64,000 bases of DNA, from positions 1-64,000 of the forward strand of contig JBEBSD010000017.1 of assembly GCA_040394475.1 (NCBI GenBank). The letters run 5' to 3'. A program made the translations under genes and the position numbers. The stretch comes from JBEBSD01 sp040394475 (GTDB lineage: Bacteria > Bacteroidota > Bacteroidia > Cytophagales > Spirosomataceae). Positions 25,878-33,889 of the stretch are shown here, one piece after another. Under the pieces are notes generated by a model, which made no database searches, was not told the DNA's origin, and saw nothing but the letters and a program-made list of their open reading frames with translations. Position 1 is the first letter of the stretch. The number at the start of each line of letters is the position of its first letter.

Positions 25878-27359
25878 TTATCGGGGAATTCCGCTCACAA
25901 TCACCGTTTGCCCTCCTTCCTGATTCGTCGTCAGACCGCTTCGATCGGCGTCCCTGAAACGCGGATCCTGCCAGGTATGGATGTGCAGGTTGATCAGGAA
26001 GGTTTCCGGGATACCTGTTTCTTCCGAAATATCGATCATGGCGCCATACTCCCAGCTGCTGAATTCGTAATTTTTTATCGTATTATATTTGTTATCAAAT
26101 TCGGTATCATAGCGGTTGTGTTCCATCCGTAACATCGGCTTACACACTTTAGTCGCAATATTGTATTGCCAGATTGTCCCATCATGATCCGTATCCAGGT
26201 AATTCGAGTCCCCGTCTTCCTGTATATAAACAAAATTCCGGGTGGCACATATATTGTCCGGATTAACAATAAAGCTCCCCGGATCGTCGGCGCCGTCTAC
26301 CGCCACTTCCAGCCTTCCCTTCAGCGGATCCGTCGCATCCAGCTGCAGATGATAGACCCTTCCCCACATAATTTTACCAGCCGGCGGACTTACCCGGTCT
26401 CCCTGGCTCACACCACTTGCGCTGAAATAGATGTCTCTTGCCGCACCATTCCCTCCTTTCACGTAATCAATATCCTCGACCCGTGTAAACTGTATCATCT
26501 TTTTCTCCACGGTCTGTGCCTGCAGCTCCTCACCCGTACTCGTTTTAACATTATCAAAAGGCACAAACTCCACGTCATACCATTGTCCCCTGACCATGCT
26601 GGTTTCAACGCTTTCCTGGTTAGTCCTTCTCAATCCATAGAGTTTGCCATTATTCAAATCGCCCACCACATCCGAAACATAGGCTACCAGCTGACCGTCG
26701 GGGTGATCTTCCCCGATTATAATCACCGTCTTTCCGGGAAAGGCATCCTTGGCCAATGGCACCGCATTTTCCGCATTCCATTTCCCAAAGGCGCTTACCG
26801 TCCGGGTTTTGTTCTTCTTGTCGGCAGGACCAAAAATGTCAATTGCGTGTGTCATCGATTCCAGCCCGGACTCCCCGGCCGTCAGGAAAACGGGCCCGAA
26901 ACCATGTTCCCCGGGCGTCACCAGCGTTGCCGAGCAAAGCCGCCACTGCCCTCCTTCCGCATCGACAATGTACTCGCCTTTGACTGGTTTCATTTCTTTA
27001 TCCAGGTAAATCCGGGATACCGAGGCCAGCGCCTCGTGATTATTGACCACAACAAACCCTTCCCCATCCGGATTTTTAGCAAATCCCGCCCCGTCCGGCT
27101 GGGCTCCGAATACAAAGTCCGGGGAGCCTTCCAGGACATCGTCGGAACTGATCAGGGTCGTAATCTGCAAATGCTCAAAGCCCGGCATTGCCCTGACAAA
27201 GGCCGGAGTCACTGACCTGTTGACGAGTTCCAACCGGGGTTCATCGGGATCAAGCGGTACTTTGTGCTCCTTCATGGAACACCCTGCCAGGACACCCGTA
27301 CCGCAACAAAGAAACACCTTCGAATACTTTTTAATACAGGAACTGACCTTTCCGGACAT
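25878..27359 (-). CDS. PhoX/DUF839-family lipoprotein phosphatase-like protein
   Basis: 493 residues from the ATG at 27359, chosen because the lipoprotein signal peptide (VFLCCGTGVLAGC) then sits properly; in-frame starts also lie at 27371 and 27410. The DUF839/PhoX beta-propeller features are visible: GEGFVVVNNHEA, LCSATLVTPGEHGFGPVFLTAGES, RRTNQESVETS and SFIVNPDNICATRNFVYIQEDGD. PhoX enzymes are Ca/Fe-dependent alkaline phosphatases; several DUF839 members lack shown activity, so substrate is open. Precedes the di-haem peroxidase on the same strand. Confidence 0.8.
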   Translation of the reverse strand: MSGKVSSCIKKYSKVFLCCGTGVLAGCSMKEHKVPLDPDEPRLELVNRSVTPAFVRAMPGFEHLQITTLISSDDVLEGSPDFVFGAQPDGAGFAKNPDGEGFVVVNNHEALASVSRIYLDKEMKPVKGEYIVDAEGGQWRLCSATLVTPGEHGFGPVFLTAGESGLESMTHAIDIFGPADKKNKTRTVSAFGKWNAENAVPLAKDAFPGKTVIIIGEDHPDGQLVAYVSDVVGDLNNGKLYGLRRTNQESVETSMVRGQWYDVEFVPFDNVKTSTGEELQAQTVEKKMIQFTRVEDIDYVKGGNGAARDIYFSASGVSQGDRVSPPAGKIMWGRVYHLQLDATDPLKGRLEVAVDGADDPGSFIVNPDNICATRNFVYIQEDGDSNYLDTDHDGTIWQYNIATKVCKPMLRMEHNRYDTEFDNKYNTIKNYEFSSWEYGAMIDISEETGIPETFLINLHIHTWQDPRFRDADRSGLTTNQEGGQTVIVSGIPR

Positions 27360-27550
27360 AAACAAATGCATTTTTTTGATAAATATAGTGAATAGACGGC
27401 GATCTTCCACCGGCTTTACCGTAGCACATTTAACAGAAAAAGCACTTTTCTGCCGTCCTATAGTTTTCTAAAAAATCAAATACTTCTTTTCGTTCTGTCA
27501 GAATCTTCCTGTAACTTTATGAACTGCCTCACTCCGGAACCACTAAAGCG

Positions 27551-28393
27551 ATGAACTATTTTGCTACTGCTGTAATGCTGCTTCTGGCGCACGTGACTTT
27601 TTCCCAGTCCCGCTTCCCTGATTTTCTCGAAGGTACCTGGAAAATGGCGGATAAAGAACATTACGAACACTGGGACCGGCTTAATACGCACACGCTCAAA
27701 GGGATAGCCTATCAGCTCAAGGACGGGCTCGTCCAGGTTACCGAATACCTGGAAATTACGCAACGCGACCAGGAAGTAGTGTACACCCCAACCGTTCCCG
27801 GGCAGAACCAGGGGCGGGGAATCGATTTTACGCTGGCCCCGCACGACAGCATTTATTCATTTGAAAACGCCGGTCACGATTTCCCGAAAAAGATCGGCTA
27901 TCAAAAGCGATCAGCAACAGAACTGGCGGTTTACATATCCGACGGCAAACAAAGGACGATTTCATACCTGCTGAAAAAGGTTCCCGGCGAGCTGTCAGCC
28001 AACCCGAACTACGACCCTCAACTGGCCCAAAAGCTGGGAGCCGATGATTACGGGATGAAAAGCTACATCCTTGTCATGCTTAAAACCGGAAGCAATAAAA
28101 CGACTGACAAAGCCTTCATCGGCGAGAGCTTCAGGGGTCACCTCGACAATATCGGGCGTTTGGTGACGCAAGGCAAACTCGTTGTTGCCGGTCCCCTGGG
28201 CAAAAACGAAAACTCGTATCGCGGTATCTTCATCCTGAATGCCGCTACCCTGGAAGAAGCCAAAGCCCTGCTGGCAACGGATCCTGCCATCAAAGAAAAC
28301 TTACTGGAAGCTGAGCTCTATAACTGGTTCGGATCCGCGGCCTTACCGGAATACCTGGAAGCCTCCGATAAAGTCTGGAAAATCAAACCGTGA
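27551..28393 (+). CDS. DUF6265-YciI domain fusion, secreted
   Basis: 280 residues. A signal peptide (cleavage near TFSQ-SR) is followed by a lipocalin-like DUF6265 domain (FLEGTWKMADKEHYEHWDRL and the later FENAGHDFPKKIGYQK, about 24-140) and a C-terminal YciI-like ferredoxin-fold domain (SYILVMLKTG...HLDNIGRLVTQGKLVVAGPL...FILNAATLEEAKALLATDPAI, about 180-270). YciI domains are usually small dimeric cytoplasmic proteins, so an exported fusion is unusual. Function unknown. A possible -7 element is TAACTTTA (27512-27519). Confidence 0.72.
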   Translation: MNYFATAVMLLLAHVTFSQSRFPDFLEGTWKMADKEHYEHWDRLNTHTLKGIAYQLKDGLVQVTEYLEITQRDQEVVYTPTVPGQNQGRGIDFTLAPHDSIYSFENAGHDFPKKIGYQKRSATELAVYISDGKQRTISYLLKKVPGELSANPNYDPQLAQKLGADDYGMKSYILVMLKTGSNKTTDKAFIGESFRGHLDNIGRLVTQGKLVVAGPLGKNENSYRGIFILNAATLEEAKALLATDPAIKENLLEAELYNWFGSAALPEYLEASDKVWKIKP

Positions 28394-28433
28394 AAAATGC
28401 GCAGAGCCCCTGCTGCCGGCCCGGGTCTCGTAC

Positions 28434-28483
28434 CCACCTATAGAAACGGAAACACCCGCTCTACCTGCTCTTGTAGCTCCGCC
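28434..28483. repeat. Duplicated 3' end of the LytTR regulator gene, copy A
   Basis: This 50-base stretch matches 29969-30019, the last 15 codons and the stop of the minus-strand LytTR regulator gene, with one substitution and one missing base that shifts the frame. It is therefore a dead fragment. Together the copies flank a 1.5-kb segment that holds the Fic gene. Confidence 0.85.
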
Positions 28484-28609
28484 TGGTGGATAGCGAAGTA
28501 GGCAATCAATTTATCTCGTCTCTGCCATCGCCGTGATCCGACAAAAAGGCAAAACGTCCGTAAGACTTTCCTCCCACACTACCGGTCTCTCACGATTAGC
28601 CGCTCCATC

Positions 28610-28634
28610 TAAACTAATAGCAGCTATTAGTTTA
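28610..28634. promoter_or_regulatory. Perfect 25-base palindrome, candidate Fic operator
   Basis: TAAACTAATAG and CTATTAGTTTA are perfect 11-base arms around CAG. A second, wider pair of ATCTAAAC (28608-28615) and GTTTAGAT (28671-28678) overlaps it, with more TAAACT-like half-sites downstream. The Fic protein has a C-terminal winged-helix-like region that could bind here; this is inference. Confidence 0.55.
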
Positions 28635-28731
28635 ATTTCTTCACTAAAAACTAAAATAACTGAAATTATGGTTTAGATTTACACGCCATTTCTAAACTTA
28701 ATTATTCTTTAGTTAACATCTCCAATTTTCT

Positions 28732-29853
28732 ATGAAGCGTTTTAGAGCCGGCAAATATGTGAATCAAGGATATTATAAAAGCTTCCAACCGGAAAACATA
28801 AATCGTAACTGGCAGATTGATGATATGCAGTTAGTTAACTTGCTAAGTAAAGCAGACAGGTATCTTGGTAGGCTGGACATGTATTCTGAATATGTCCACA
28901 TTGATCTTTATATCCGTATGCACATAGCCAAGGAAGCGACCCAGTCGTCCAAAATAGAAGGCACGCAGACTAATATGGAAGAAGCCTTTTTGGAGAAAGA
29001 AGAAATTTCAGTGGAAAAACGTGATGACTGGGAAGAAGTGCAAAATTACATCAGTGCAATGAACGAGGCCGTCAAACAATTGCACACGCTTCCCTTTTCC
29101 TCCCGACTTATACGACAAACTCACAAAATTTTATTGAAAGGTGTAAGAGGAACGTATAAACAACCGGGAGAGTACCGTACCAGCCAAAACTGGATCGGTG
29201 GTGCAAGTCTTAGCGACGCTGTATTTATACCCCCGGTACATACGTCAATTGCCGACCTAATGTCTGATATAGAAAAATTTGCCAATGATGAGCTAAACCC
29301 TTTACCCGATTTGCTTAAAATAGGTTTGATTCACTATCAGTTCGAAACAATCCATCCATTTTTGGATGGCAATGGCAGAGTGGGTCGATTGCTCATTACG
29401 CTCTATCTCGTTAACAGAGGAATACTCAAGCAGCCTATACTTTATCTATCAGATTATTTTGAGCGAAACAGAGTCTTATATTATGACAATTTAATGCGGG
29501 CCCGGACGCACAATGACATTAATCAGTGGTTGAAATTTTTTTTAGCAGGAGTAATTGAGATCTCCAAAATTGGCGTCAAAACTTTTGATGGAATCTTGCA
29601 GTTACAGCGAAATCTCGAAATCAAGATGCAATCTTTTGGCAGTAGAGCCAGCGAGGCCAAGAGGGTTGTTGAGTACTTGTACGAGCAACCTGTCATAGAT
29701 GCATCCAGGATTGAAACTATCACCGGCAAATCAAAGGCCACCAACTATAAATTGCTGGCCGATTTAGAGAAATTAGAGATCCTGAAGGAAATTTCGGGCG
29801 GACAACGCAACAGGTTGTATGTTTTCAAAGAGTATTTGGATCTGTACCGATGA
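28732..29853 (+). CDS. Fic family protein, class II (N-terminal inhibitory helix)
   Basis: 373 residues. The Fic core has the complete active motif HPFLDGNGRVGR at 208-219, so it should be able to transfer AMP (or another nucleotide moiety) to a target side chain. The inhibitory motif SSKIEG at 72-77 fits (S/T)xxxE(G/N) and marks the self-inhibited class II. The last 70 residues (AKRVVEYLYEQPVIDASRIETITGKSKATNYKLLADLEKLEIL) form a winged-helix-like DNA-binding end. The gene is visibly richer in A and T than its neighbours and sits between two copies of the 3' end of the adjacent LytTR regulator gene, so it was probably acquired. Targets are unknown; no separate antitoxin is seen. Confidence 0.92.
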   Translation: MKRFRAGKYVNQGYYKSFQPENINRNWQIDDMQLVNLLSKADRYLGRLDMYSEYVHIDLYIRMHIAKEATQSSKIEGTQTNMEEAFLEKEEISVEKRDDWEEVQNYISAMNEAVKQLHTLPFSSRLIRQTHKILLKGVRGTYKQPGEYRTSQNWIGGASLSDAVFIPPVHTSIADLMSDIEKFANDELNPLPDLLKIGLIHYQFETIHPFLDGNGRVGRLLITLYLVNRGILKQPILYLSDYFERNRVLYYDNLMRARTHNDINQWLKFFLAGVIEISKIGVKTFDGILQLQRNLEIKMQSFGSRASEAKRVVEYLYEQPVIDASRIETITGKSKATNYKLLADLEKLEILKEISGGQRNRLYVFKEYLDLYR

Positions 29854-29968
29854 CTGGTGAAGATGTTGCTGAGGTCAACAGCCAGTTTTACCTATTGGAT
29901 TACCCTACTGCATAGATATGCCAGGTATATCTTACCTATTTACCGGACCTGTTTTCAGCTATTTTGCA

Positions 29969-30019
29969 CCACCTATAGAAACGGAAAGACCCGCTCTACC
30001 TGCTCTTTGTAGCTCCGCC
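29969..30019. repeat. LytTR gene 3' end, copy B (in the intact gene)
   Basis: This is the native copy, coding for the end of the regulator (GRSYKEQVERVFPFL and stop). It is 49 of 51 bases identical to copy A at 28434-28483, in the same orientation. Confidence 0.85.
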
Positions 30020-30689
30020 CTACCGGTATCGCGTTTCCGTCTAAAAGCAGTCTGCCGCGTTCCATTCGTTTTATCTGGTGAACGGCCACGATAAACGATT
30101 TGTGTACGCGGATAAAATGCGGAGCCGGAAAAATCTGTTCCATTGCTTTAATACTACCCTTGATGATAATTTTTTGAGCAGCCGTATGGATGATGGCATA
30201 GTCTTTCAATCCCTGAATGAAGGTGACCTCGTCAAAGTTCAGCCGGATCCGGTTGACGCCGCTTTTGACGAAGACAGATCCTACGGGCTTTTCGGGCGCC
30301 TCTTCGTCTAACTGGCTGTTCAGTTCCCGTAATATCAAAAATTCGCGGGCCTTTTCAAGGGACTGCCGGAACCGCGGCAGGGAAATAGGTTTCAGCAGGA
30401 AGTCCATTACGCCCAGCTCGTACCCGTCAAAAGCATAATTGCGATAAGCAGTAGTAAAAATCGTAACAGGCGGATTGTCAAGTCGCTCCAATAATTCGAT
30501 CCCACTCATTTCCGGCATTTCAATATCCAGAAAGAGCACATCTACCTGGTGGCCGGCAAAGTAGGCCAACGCGTCGGACGCCTTATCGAAACAGGCTACC
30601 CGGCCAATTCCTTCTGATTGGTTCAGGTATCCCGCCAATACCTCGATGGCTAACGGTTCATCATCAATTATAGCGCAATCCACTATCAT
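29973..30689 (-). CDS. LytTR-family response regulator
   Basis: 238 residues. The receiver domain has DDE at 9-11, phospho-acceptor Asp55 (VLFLDIEMPE) and Lys of LLKPIS near 103. The C-terminal LytTR DNA-binding domain (about 135-238) has IQGLKDYAIIHT, HFIRVHKSFIVAVHQI and the usual RLLLDGNAIPVGRSYKE end. It follows its kinase by 19 bases. The extreme 3' end, including the stop, is also present as a decayed copy on the other side of the Fic gene, so that end is the junction of a past insertion or duplication. Confidence 0.92.
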   Translation of the reverse strand: MIVDCAIIDDEPLAIEVLAGYLNQSEGIGRVACFDKASDALAYFAGHQVDVLFLDIEMPEMSGIELLERLDNPPVTIFTTAYRNYAFDGYELGVMDFLLKPISLPRFRQSLEKAREFLILRELNSQLDEEAPEKPVGSVFVKSGVNRIRLNFDEVTFIQGLKDYAIIHTAAQKIIIKGSIKAMEQIFPAPHFIRVHKSFIVAVHQIKRMERGRLLLDGNAIPVGRSYKEQVERVFPFL

Positions 30690-30708
30690 ATTCCGGCCAT
30701 TTGGAAAA

Positions 30709-31773
30709 TCAGGTAAATCGAATGCTCAGGTCCGCCTGGTAGTACTGCCCGTCATCGCGCAGCTGCAGTCCGTACCTGCCGGGATACAACCTGTCGAGGC
30801 GTTGACGCAGATTCGTCAGGCCTATCCCGCCTTTCTCATTTTTCCTCCCATTCACCGGCTTGCTGTTTCCCACAAGGAACGAGAGGCTTTGGGAATCGGC
30901 TTTCAGCGTACACCGAAGGTATCCCTTTTCCGATTGCAGGTCGATTCCGTGTTTAAAAGCATTTTCAACCAGTGGAATCAGTAACAGCGGCGCTATTTCT
31001 ACCCCTTTGTAATCGCCTGTCACTGTCAGTTCAACGTGGTTTTTCCCTCCTAATCGCATTTTCTCAAGCGCAAGGTAATTACTTAACCAGGCAATTTCCT
31101 TCTCCAGTGGAACCGATGTATGATCACTGTCGTAGAGCATATATTCCATCATGTCGGAGAGCTTTAGCACCACTTCCGGCGCCAGCTCCGACTTTTTAAG
31201 GGTCAGCGCATACAGGTTATTCAATACATTGAACAAAAAATGCGGGTTGATCTGAGAGCGCAGGAACTTCACCTCGGCTTCGAGATTCTCGAGTCTGACT
31301 TTTTGCAGGATTCTTTGCTGTTCATACCAGTCGATACTCAGCTTCAGCGCCAGCATCAGCGCCAGGTACCATACCGTGCTAACCAAATTATAGGATAACG
31401 TTTCTAACCAGCCACTGTTTCTGAGGGGGCCGATCACAAACCCGTAGAGGTAATAATCATAAAGACTCTGCAGGACCAAATAGCCCGCTATCGACAAAAA
31501 TACAGCCAACGCATAGTGCAGGTAGCGTTTCCGGAGCAGGTAGCGCGGAAGGAAGTACTGTAAATTGAGATAGCCCACCACGATCAGCAACAATACACGT
31601 CCGGCCACACAAGCAAAAAAATAGGGCATGCTTGCCTTGTAGATCAGGTACTTTTTTTCGTAGATAAAGAAGCCCGTGATCAGGATCCAATAGGCCATAT
31701 GGATCAGGATGTACTTGAGGGTCATCACTTTCCCGGAAAAAGGTAACCTTATCGGTTTGTCCAGTAGTTCCAT
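30709..31773 (-). CDS. LytS/YehU-type sensor histidine kinase
   Basis: 354 residues. Four membrane helices (about 18-38, 48-70, 84-104 and 128-148) are followed by a short coiled coil, the His_kinase domain with LRSQINPHFLFNVLNNLYAL (His178) and HATPase_c with LLIPLVENAFKHG and GIGLTNLRQRL. The kinase is the first gene of a two-gene operon with the LytTR regulator. No ligand domain is visible, so sensing is probably through the membrane part. Confidence 0.92.
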   Translation of the reverse strand: MELLDKPIRLPFSGKVMTLKYILIHMAYWILITGFFIYEKKYLIYKASMPYFFACVAGRVLLLIVVGYLNLQYFLPRYLLRKRYLHYALAVFLSIAGYLVLQSLYDYYLYGFVIGPLRNSGWLETLSYNLVSTVWYLALMLALKLSIDWYEQQRILQKVRLENLEAEVKFLRSQINPHFLFNVLNNLYALTLKKSELAPEVVLKLSDMMEYMLYDSDHTSVPLEKEIAWLSNYLALEKMRLGGKNHVELTVTGDYKGVEIAPLLLIPLVENAFKHGIDLQSEKGYLRCTLKADSQSLSFLVGNSKPVNGRKNEKGGIGLTNLRQRLDRLYPGRYGLQLRDDGQYYQADLSIRFT

Positions 31774-31967
31774 GCCATTTGTTGCCGTTGGTTACATATT
31801 CAATTAGCCGGTTCAACTTACAACAAATGGAAACAACACCCCAATTTAATAGAGCAACTACCTGTATAGTAGAGGTACCGCCCCCAAAACAGTACTCGTC
31901 TGTAAAGCCGATCGAAGATGGCGGTCAAAAGGTGAACCCCGTCATTTCGGATCCGGGATCACCCATG

Positions 31968-32750
31968 CTACTTCCTATAAACAAATCTCATACCGTCGCT
32001 TCGTTCGGCGGGATAACCCAGGCTGTTGTATCGGTAGGACAGGACGTTGTCAGTCACCACCGACTCTTCACCGGCATTCGGGTAGTTGTAGACCGTGTAT
32101 TTCTCATGGATGACATTGTTGGGGTTGGTATTCTCACCAGGTATCCGGTCGGGTATCAGGTGATAATACGGGTTCTTCATCTCATCGTATTTGTATTCCG
32201 TTCTGCTTGACACCGTTCCGCCTGAATAGTGGTCTTTCCTGATCAGGTTCCCTCTTTCGTCGTACGAATACCTGTGCGTACCCGCCAGCTTGTCAAGGTG
32301 ATAAGATTTCCTGACCGCAATCCGCCCATTTGCATCGTATTCATACTCCGAATAACCCAGTACTTCCTCACTCCTGACCAACCGATTGCCGCTGTCGAAT
32401 TCATAACTCAGCTCCGCGTATAAGGCTGTATTCTGAGGATCTACCCATTCCTCCCGGTTTAATGCCCGGGTAGCTACGCTGGCGGTGGCGCTAAAAACGC
32501 CCTGATCTATATACATTTTCTTGGTAATACGCCCTTTTCCCGACCAGTAGGTGTAGGAATAATAGAAGTTTTGGCTTTTGTCAATGCTTAACCGCTCGTG
32601 GTTATCATATTCAAATTCCCTGATTTTCTCATCACCGCTATAAACTCCCGCCAATTTTTCTCCCTCTACACCGAAAATAGGATCAAAATCGTTCCGGCAT
32701 GAAACAAAACCGGCACAGAACAGCACGATAAGTAATAACTTTGTTTTCAT
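31968..32750 (-). CDS. Lipoprotein with YD/RHS-like repeats
   Basis: 260 residues from the ATG at 32750. The lipobox is CAGFVSC. The body is a run of short Tyr-Asp repeats (REFEYDNHERL, YSEYEYDANGRI, HRYSYDERGNLIRKD, TEYKYDEMKNPYYH, LSYRYNSLGYPAE), which form RHS-like beta hairpins and are frequent in Bacteroidota surface lipoproteins. It is too short to be a toxin-encapsulating RHS shell. The function is unknown. It lies in the accessory region, next to a 15-base tandem repeat. Confidence 0.7.
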   Translation of the reverse strand: MKTKLLLIVLFCAGFVSCRNDFDPIFGVEGEKLAGVYSGDEKIREFEYDNHERLSIDKSQNFYYSYTYWSGKGRITKKMYIDQGVFSATASVATRALNREEWVDPQNTALYAELSYEFDSGNRLVRSEEVLGYSEYEYDANGRIAVRKSYHLDKLAGTHRYSYDERGNLIRKDHYSGGTVSSRTEYKYDEMKNPYYHLIPDRIPGENTNPNNVIHEKYTVYNYPNAGEESVVTDNVLSYRYNSLGYPAERSDGMRFVYRK

Positions 32751-32864
32751 ATCCAGCAAGTTTAGAACGTGCTAATATACTAATAATCAAGCAAAAACAG
32801 CACGAAGATCCTTTCATTCCTTCTGGATTCTTCCATTTGATGTGTCCGTTGTCCTAACAGCACC

Positions 32865-32918
32865 GGACTGCCGGACCACGGACTGCCGGACCACGGACTG
32901 CCGGACCACGGACTGGCG
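32865..32918. repeat. 15-base tandem repeat, 3.6 copies
   Basis: GGACTGCCGGACCAC is repeated exactly at 32865, 32880 and 32895, then a partial copy to 32918. No spacer and no palindrome of CRISPR type. Confidence 0.8.
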
Positions 32919-32970
32919 AAGCTTATCAAGCAATTTTTCTCCGTGCCCCTCCGTGTTTTACCTCAGTGCT

Positions 32971-33100
32971 CTCCGTGTTACTTTTTCGCCGTGTCAGCAA
33001 AGGAATCGGGGATTTTATCGATGCTGCCGGCACTATGGGGATCGCGGTTCAATAAAAAAAGGACAAAACGGAAGTTAATCCATTTTGTCCTTTGTAGTCG
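32971..33100. repeat. Left copy of the tRNA-Pro downstream region
   Basis: This 130-base segment matches 34980-35121 in order and orientation: CTCCGTGTTACTTTTTCGCC at the left, ATCGCGGTTCAATAAAAA, the terminator stem AAAGGACAAAA/TTTTGTCCTTT (33058-33068, 33083-33093), and TTTGTAGTCG at the right, with small insertions and deletions between. It ends exactly where the tRNA-Pro gene starts to diverge, so only the last 3 bases of the tRNA are copied. The gap 32751-33220 otherwise holds the 15-base tandem repeat and a hairpin. Confidence 0.8.
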
Positions 33101-33141
33101 CCCTTCCTGTACAAATTTCGAACTTATTCTTAATGGATTTG

Positions 33142-33192
33142 AAGCGGCTCGCAGGCCTGGCGGTTTAATAACCGCGCTTGCAGCCGCTTTTC
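33142..33192. repeat. Nested hairpin upstream of the 139-residue gene
   Basis: AAGCGGCT (33142-33149) pairs with AGCCGCTT (33182-33189); inside it GCGGTT (33160-33165) pairs with AACCGC. A short T-run follows. It may be a terminator that insulates the module from the left. Confidence 0.5.
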
Positions 33193-33220
33193 TATTACCT
33201 AACCATCATGAAATAAGGAT

Positions 33221-33640
33221 ATGGAAAAGTTAACATGCGAAAGGGCAAAGCAGATTGATCTGGTGACAGCCGCTAACGCAATCAGCGGCCAGGTTGAGGA
33301 TTTCAAAAGCGAGCTGAACAAACCGAAGGAAGCTACCATAATAGCTGATACCAGACCCGTTCAACAGATCGAGCAAAAGGGCTTGACCGATATAAAAATA
33401 ATGATGGGCGGGCAGCCGAAGAGCATTGTCAGAAAGTTTCAGATTCTGCTGTTTCCGGAAAAGGATGCCAGGCTATTTTATAAAGTGGTTTTCAGTCGCT
33501 GGTTCCTGTGGCTGGCCGTTATGCTGTTTCTGATCAACCCTTATAAATGGGGCATCCATTATAGCGATACTCAAAAGGAGATCAAACTGGTACAGGTTGA
33601 GAATGACAGGATAAGGAAAGCCTGGGATTATTATGTATAA
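33221..33640 (+). CDS. Hypothetical protein with one membrane helix, mobile-element-like N-terminus
   Basis: 139 residues; I do not recognise the whole. The start MEKLTCERAKQIDLV resembles the first residues of the CHC2/toprim primase-like proteins carried by Bacteroidota mobile elements (typically LTC-x2-AKQ/NQ-IDMV), but nothing of the zinc-binding or toprim domain follows. Then come a Glu/Lys-rich middle, a stretch like KSIVRKFQILLFPEKDARLFYKVVF, a membrane helix (WFLWLAVMLFLI, about 105-118) and a charged end. A short ribosome-binding site (AAGGATA) precedes the ATG. It may be a fused remnant. The basis for the primase likeness is memory of the family, not a search. Confidence 0.45.
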   Translation: MEKLTCERAKQIDLVTAANAISGQVEDFKSELNKPKEATIIADTRPVQQIEQKGLTDIKIMMGGQPKSIVRKFQILLFPEKDARLFYKVVFSRWFLWLAVMLFLINPYKWGIHYSDTQKEIKLVQVENDRIRKAWDYYV

Positions 33641-33889
33641 CCATAATGGGAAAGATGTAAAAAAGCTGATGGAGAAGGCTTATATCGGTTCCCAGCAGCC
33701 AAAAGGGAATTATCAAATGCCCTTAAAATGATGTTCTGTATCCAACTAGTCAGCTTAAACCTGACTAATCGGATACGGACAGCAATAAATAAAACTTGCA
33801 ATTTTAGCGGGCCAACGGCATATTGATACCCGGATCGAAGGAAACACCCCGTAACTCTTTGTAACTTTACAGGATTAAACCCGGAAGAC

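Larger units (their letters stand above)
28394..28731. other. 338-base gap upstream of the Fic gene
   Basis: No gene. It holds repeat copy A (28434-28483), a stretch of ordinary G/C-rich DNA, then, from about 28605, an A/T-rich regulatory region with the palindrome at 28610-28634 and several further TAAACT/AGTTTA half-sites up to the Fic start. Confidence 0.6.

Noticed and set aside
31968..32750. RHS toxin system
   Set aside because: Only a short lipoprotein with a few YD repeats; no core domain, no toxin tip, no immunity gene.
32865..32918. Possible CRISPR array (15-base repeats)
   Set aside because: Repeats are head to tail without spacers, too short, and there is no cas gene. The same holds for the arrays at 45.3, 56.75 and 61.2 kb.
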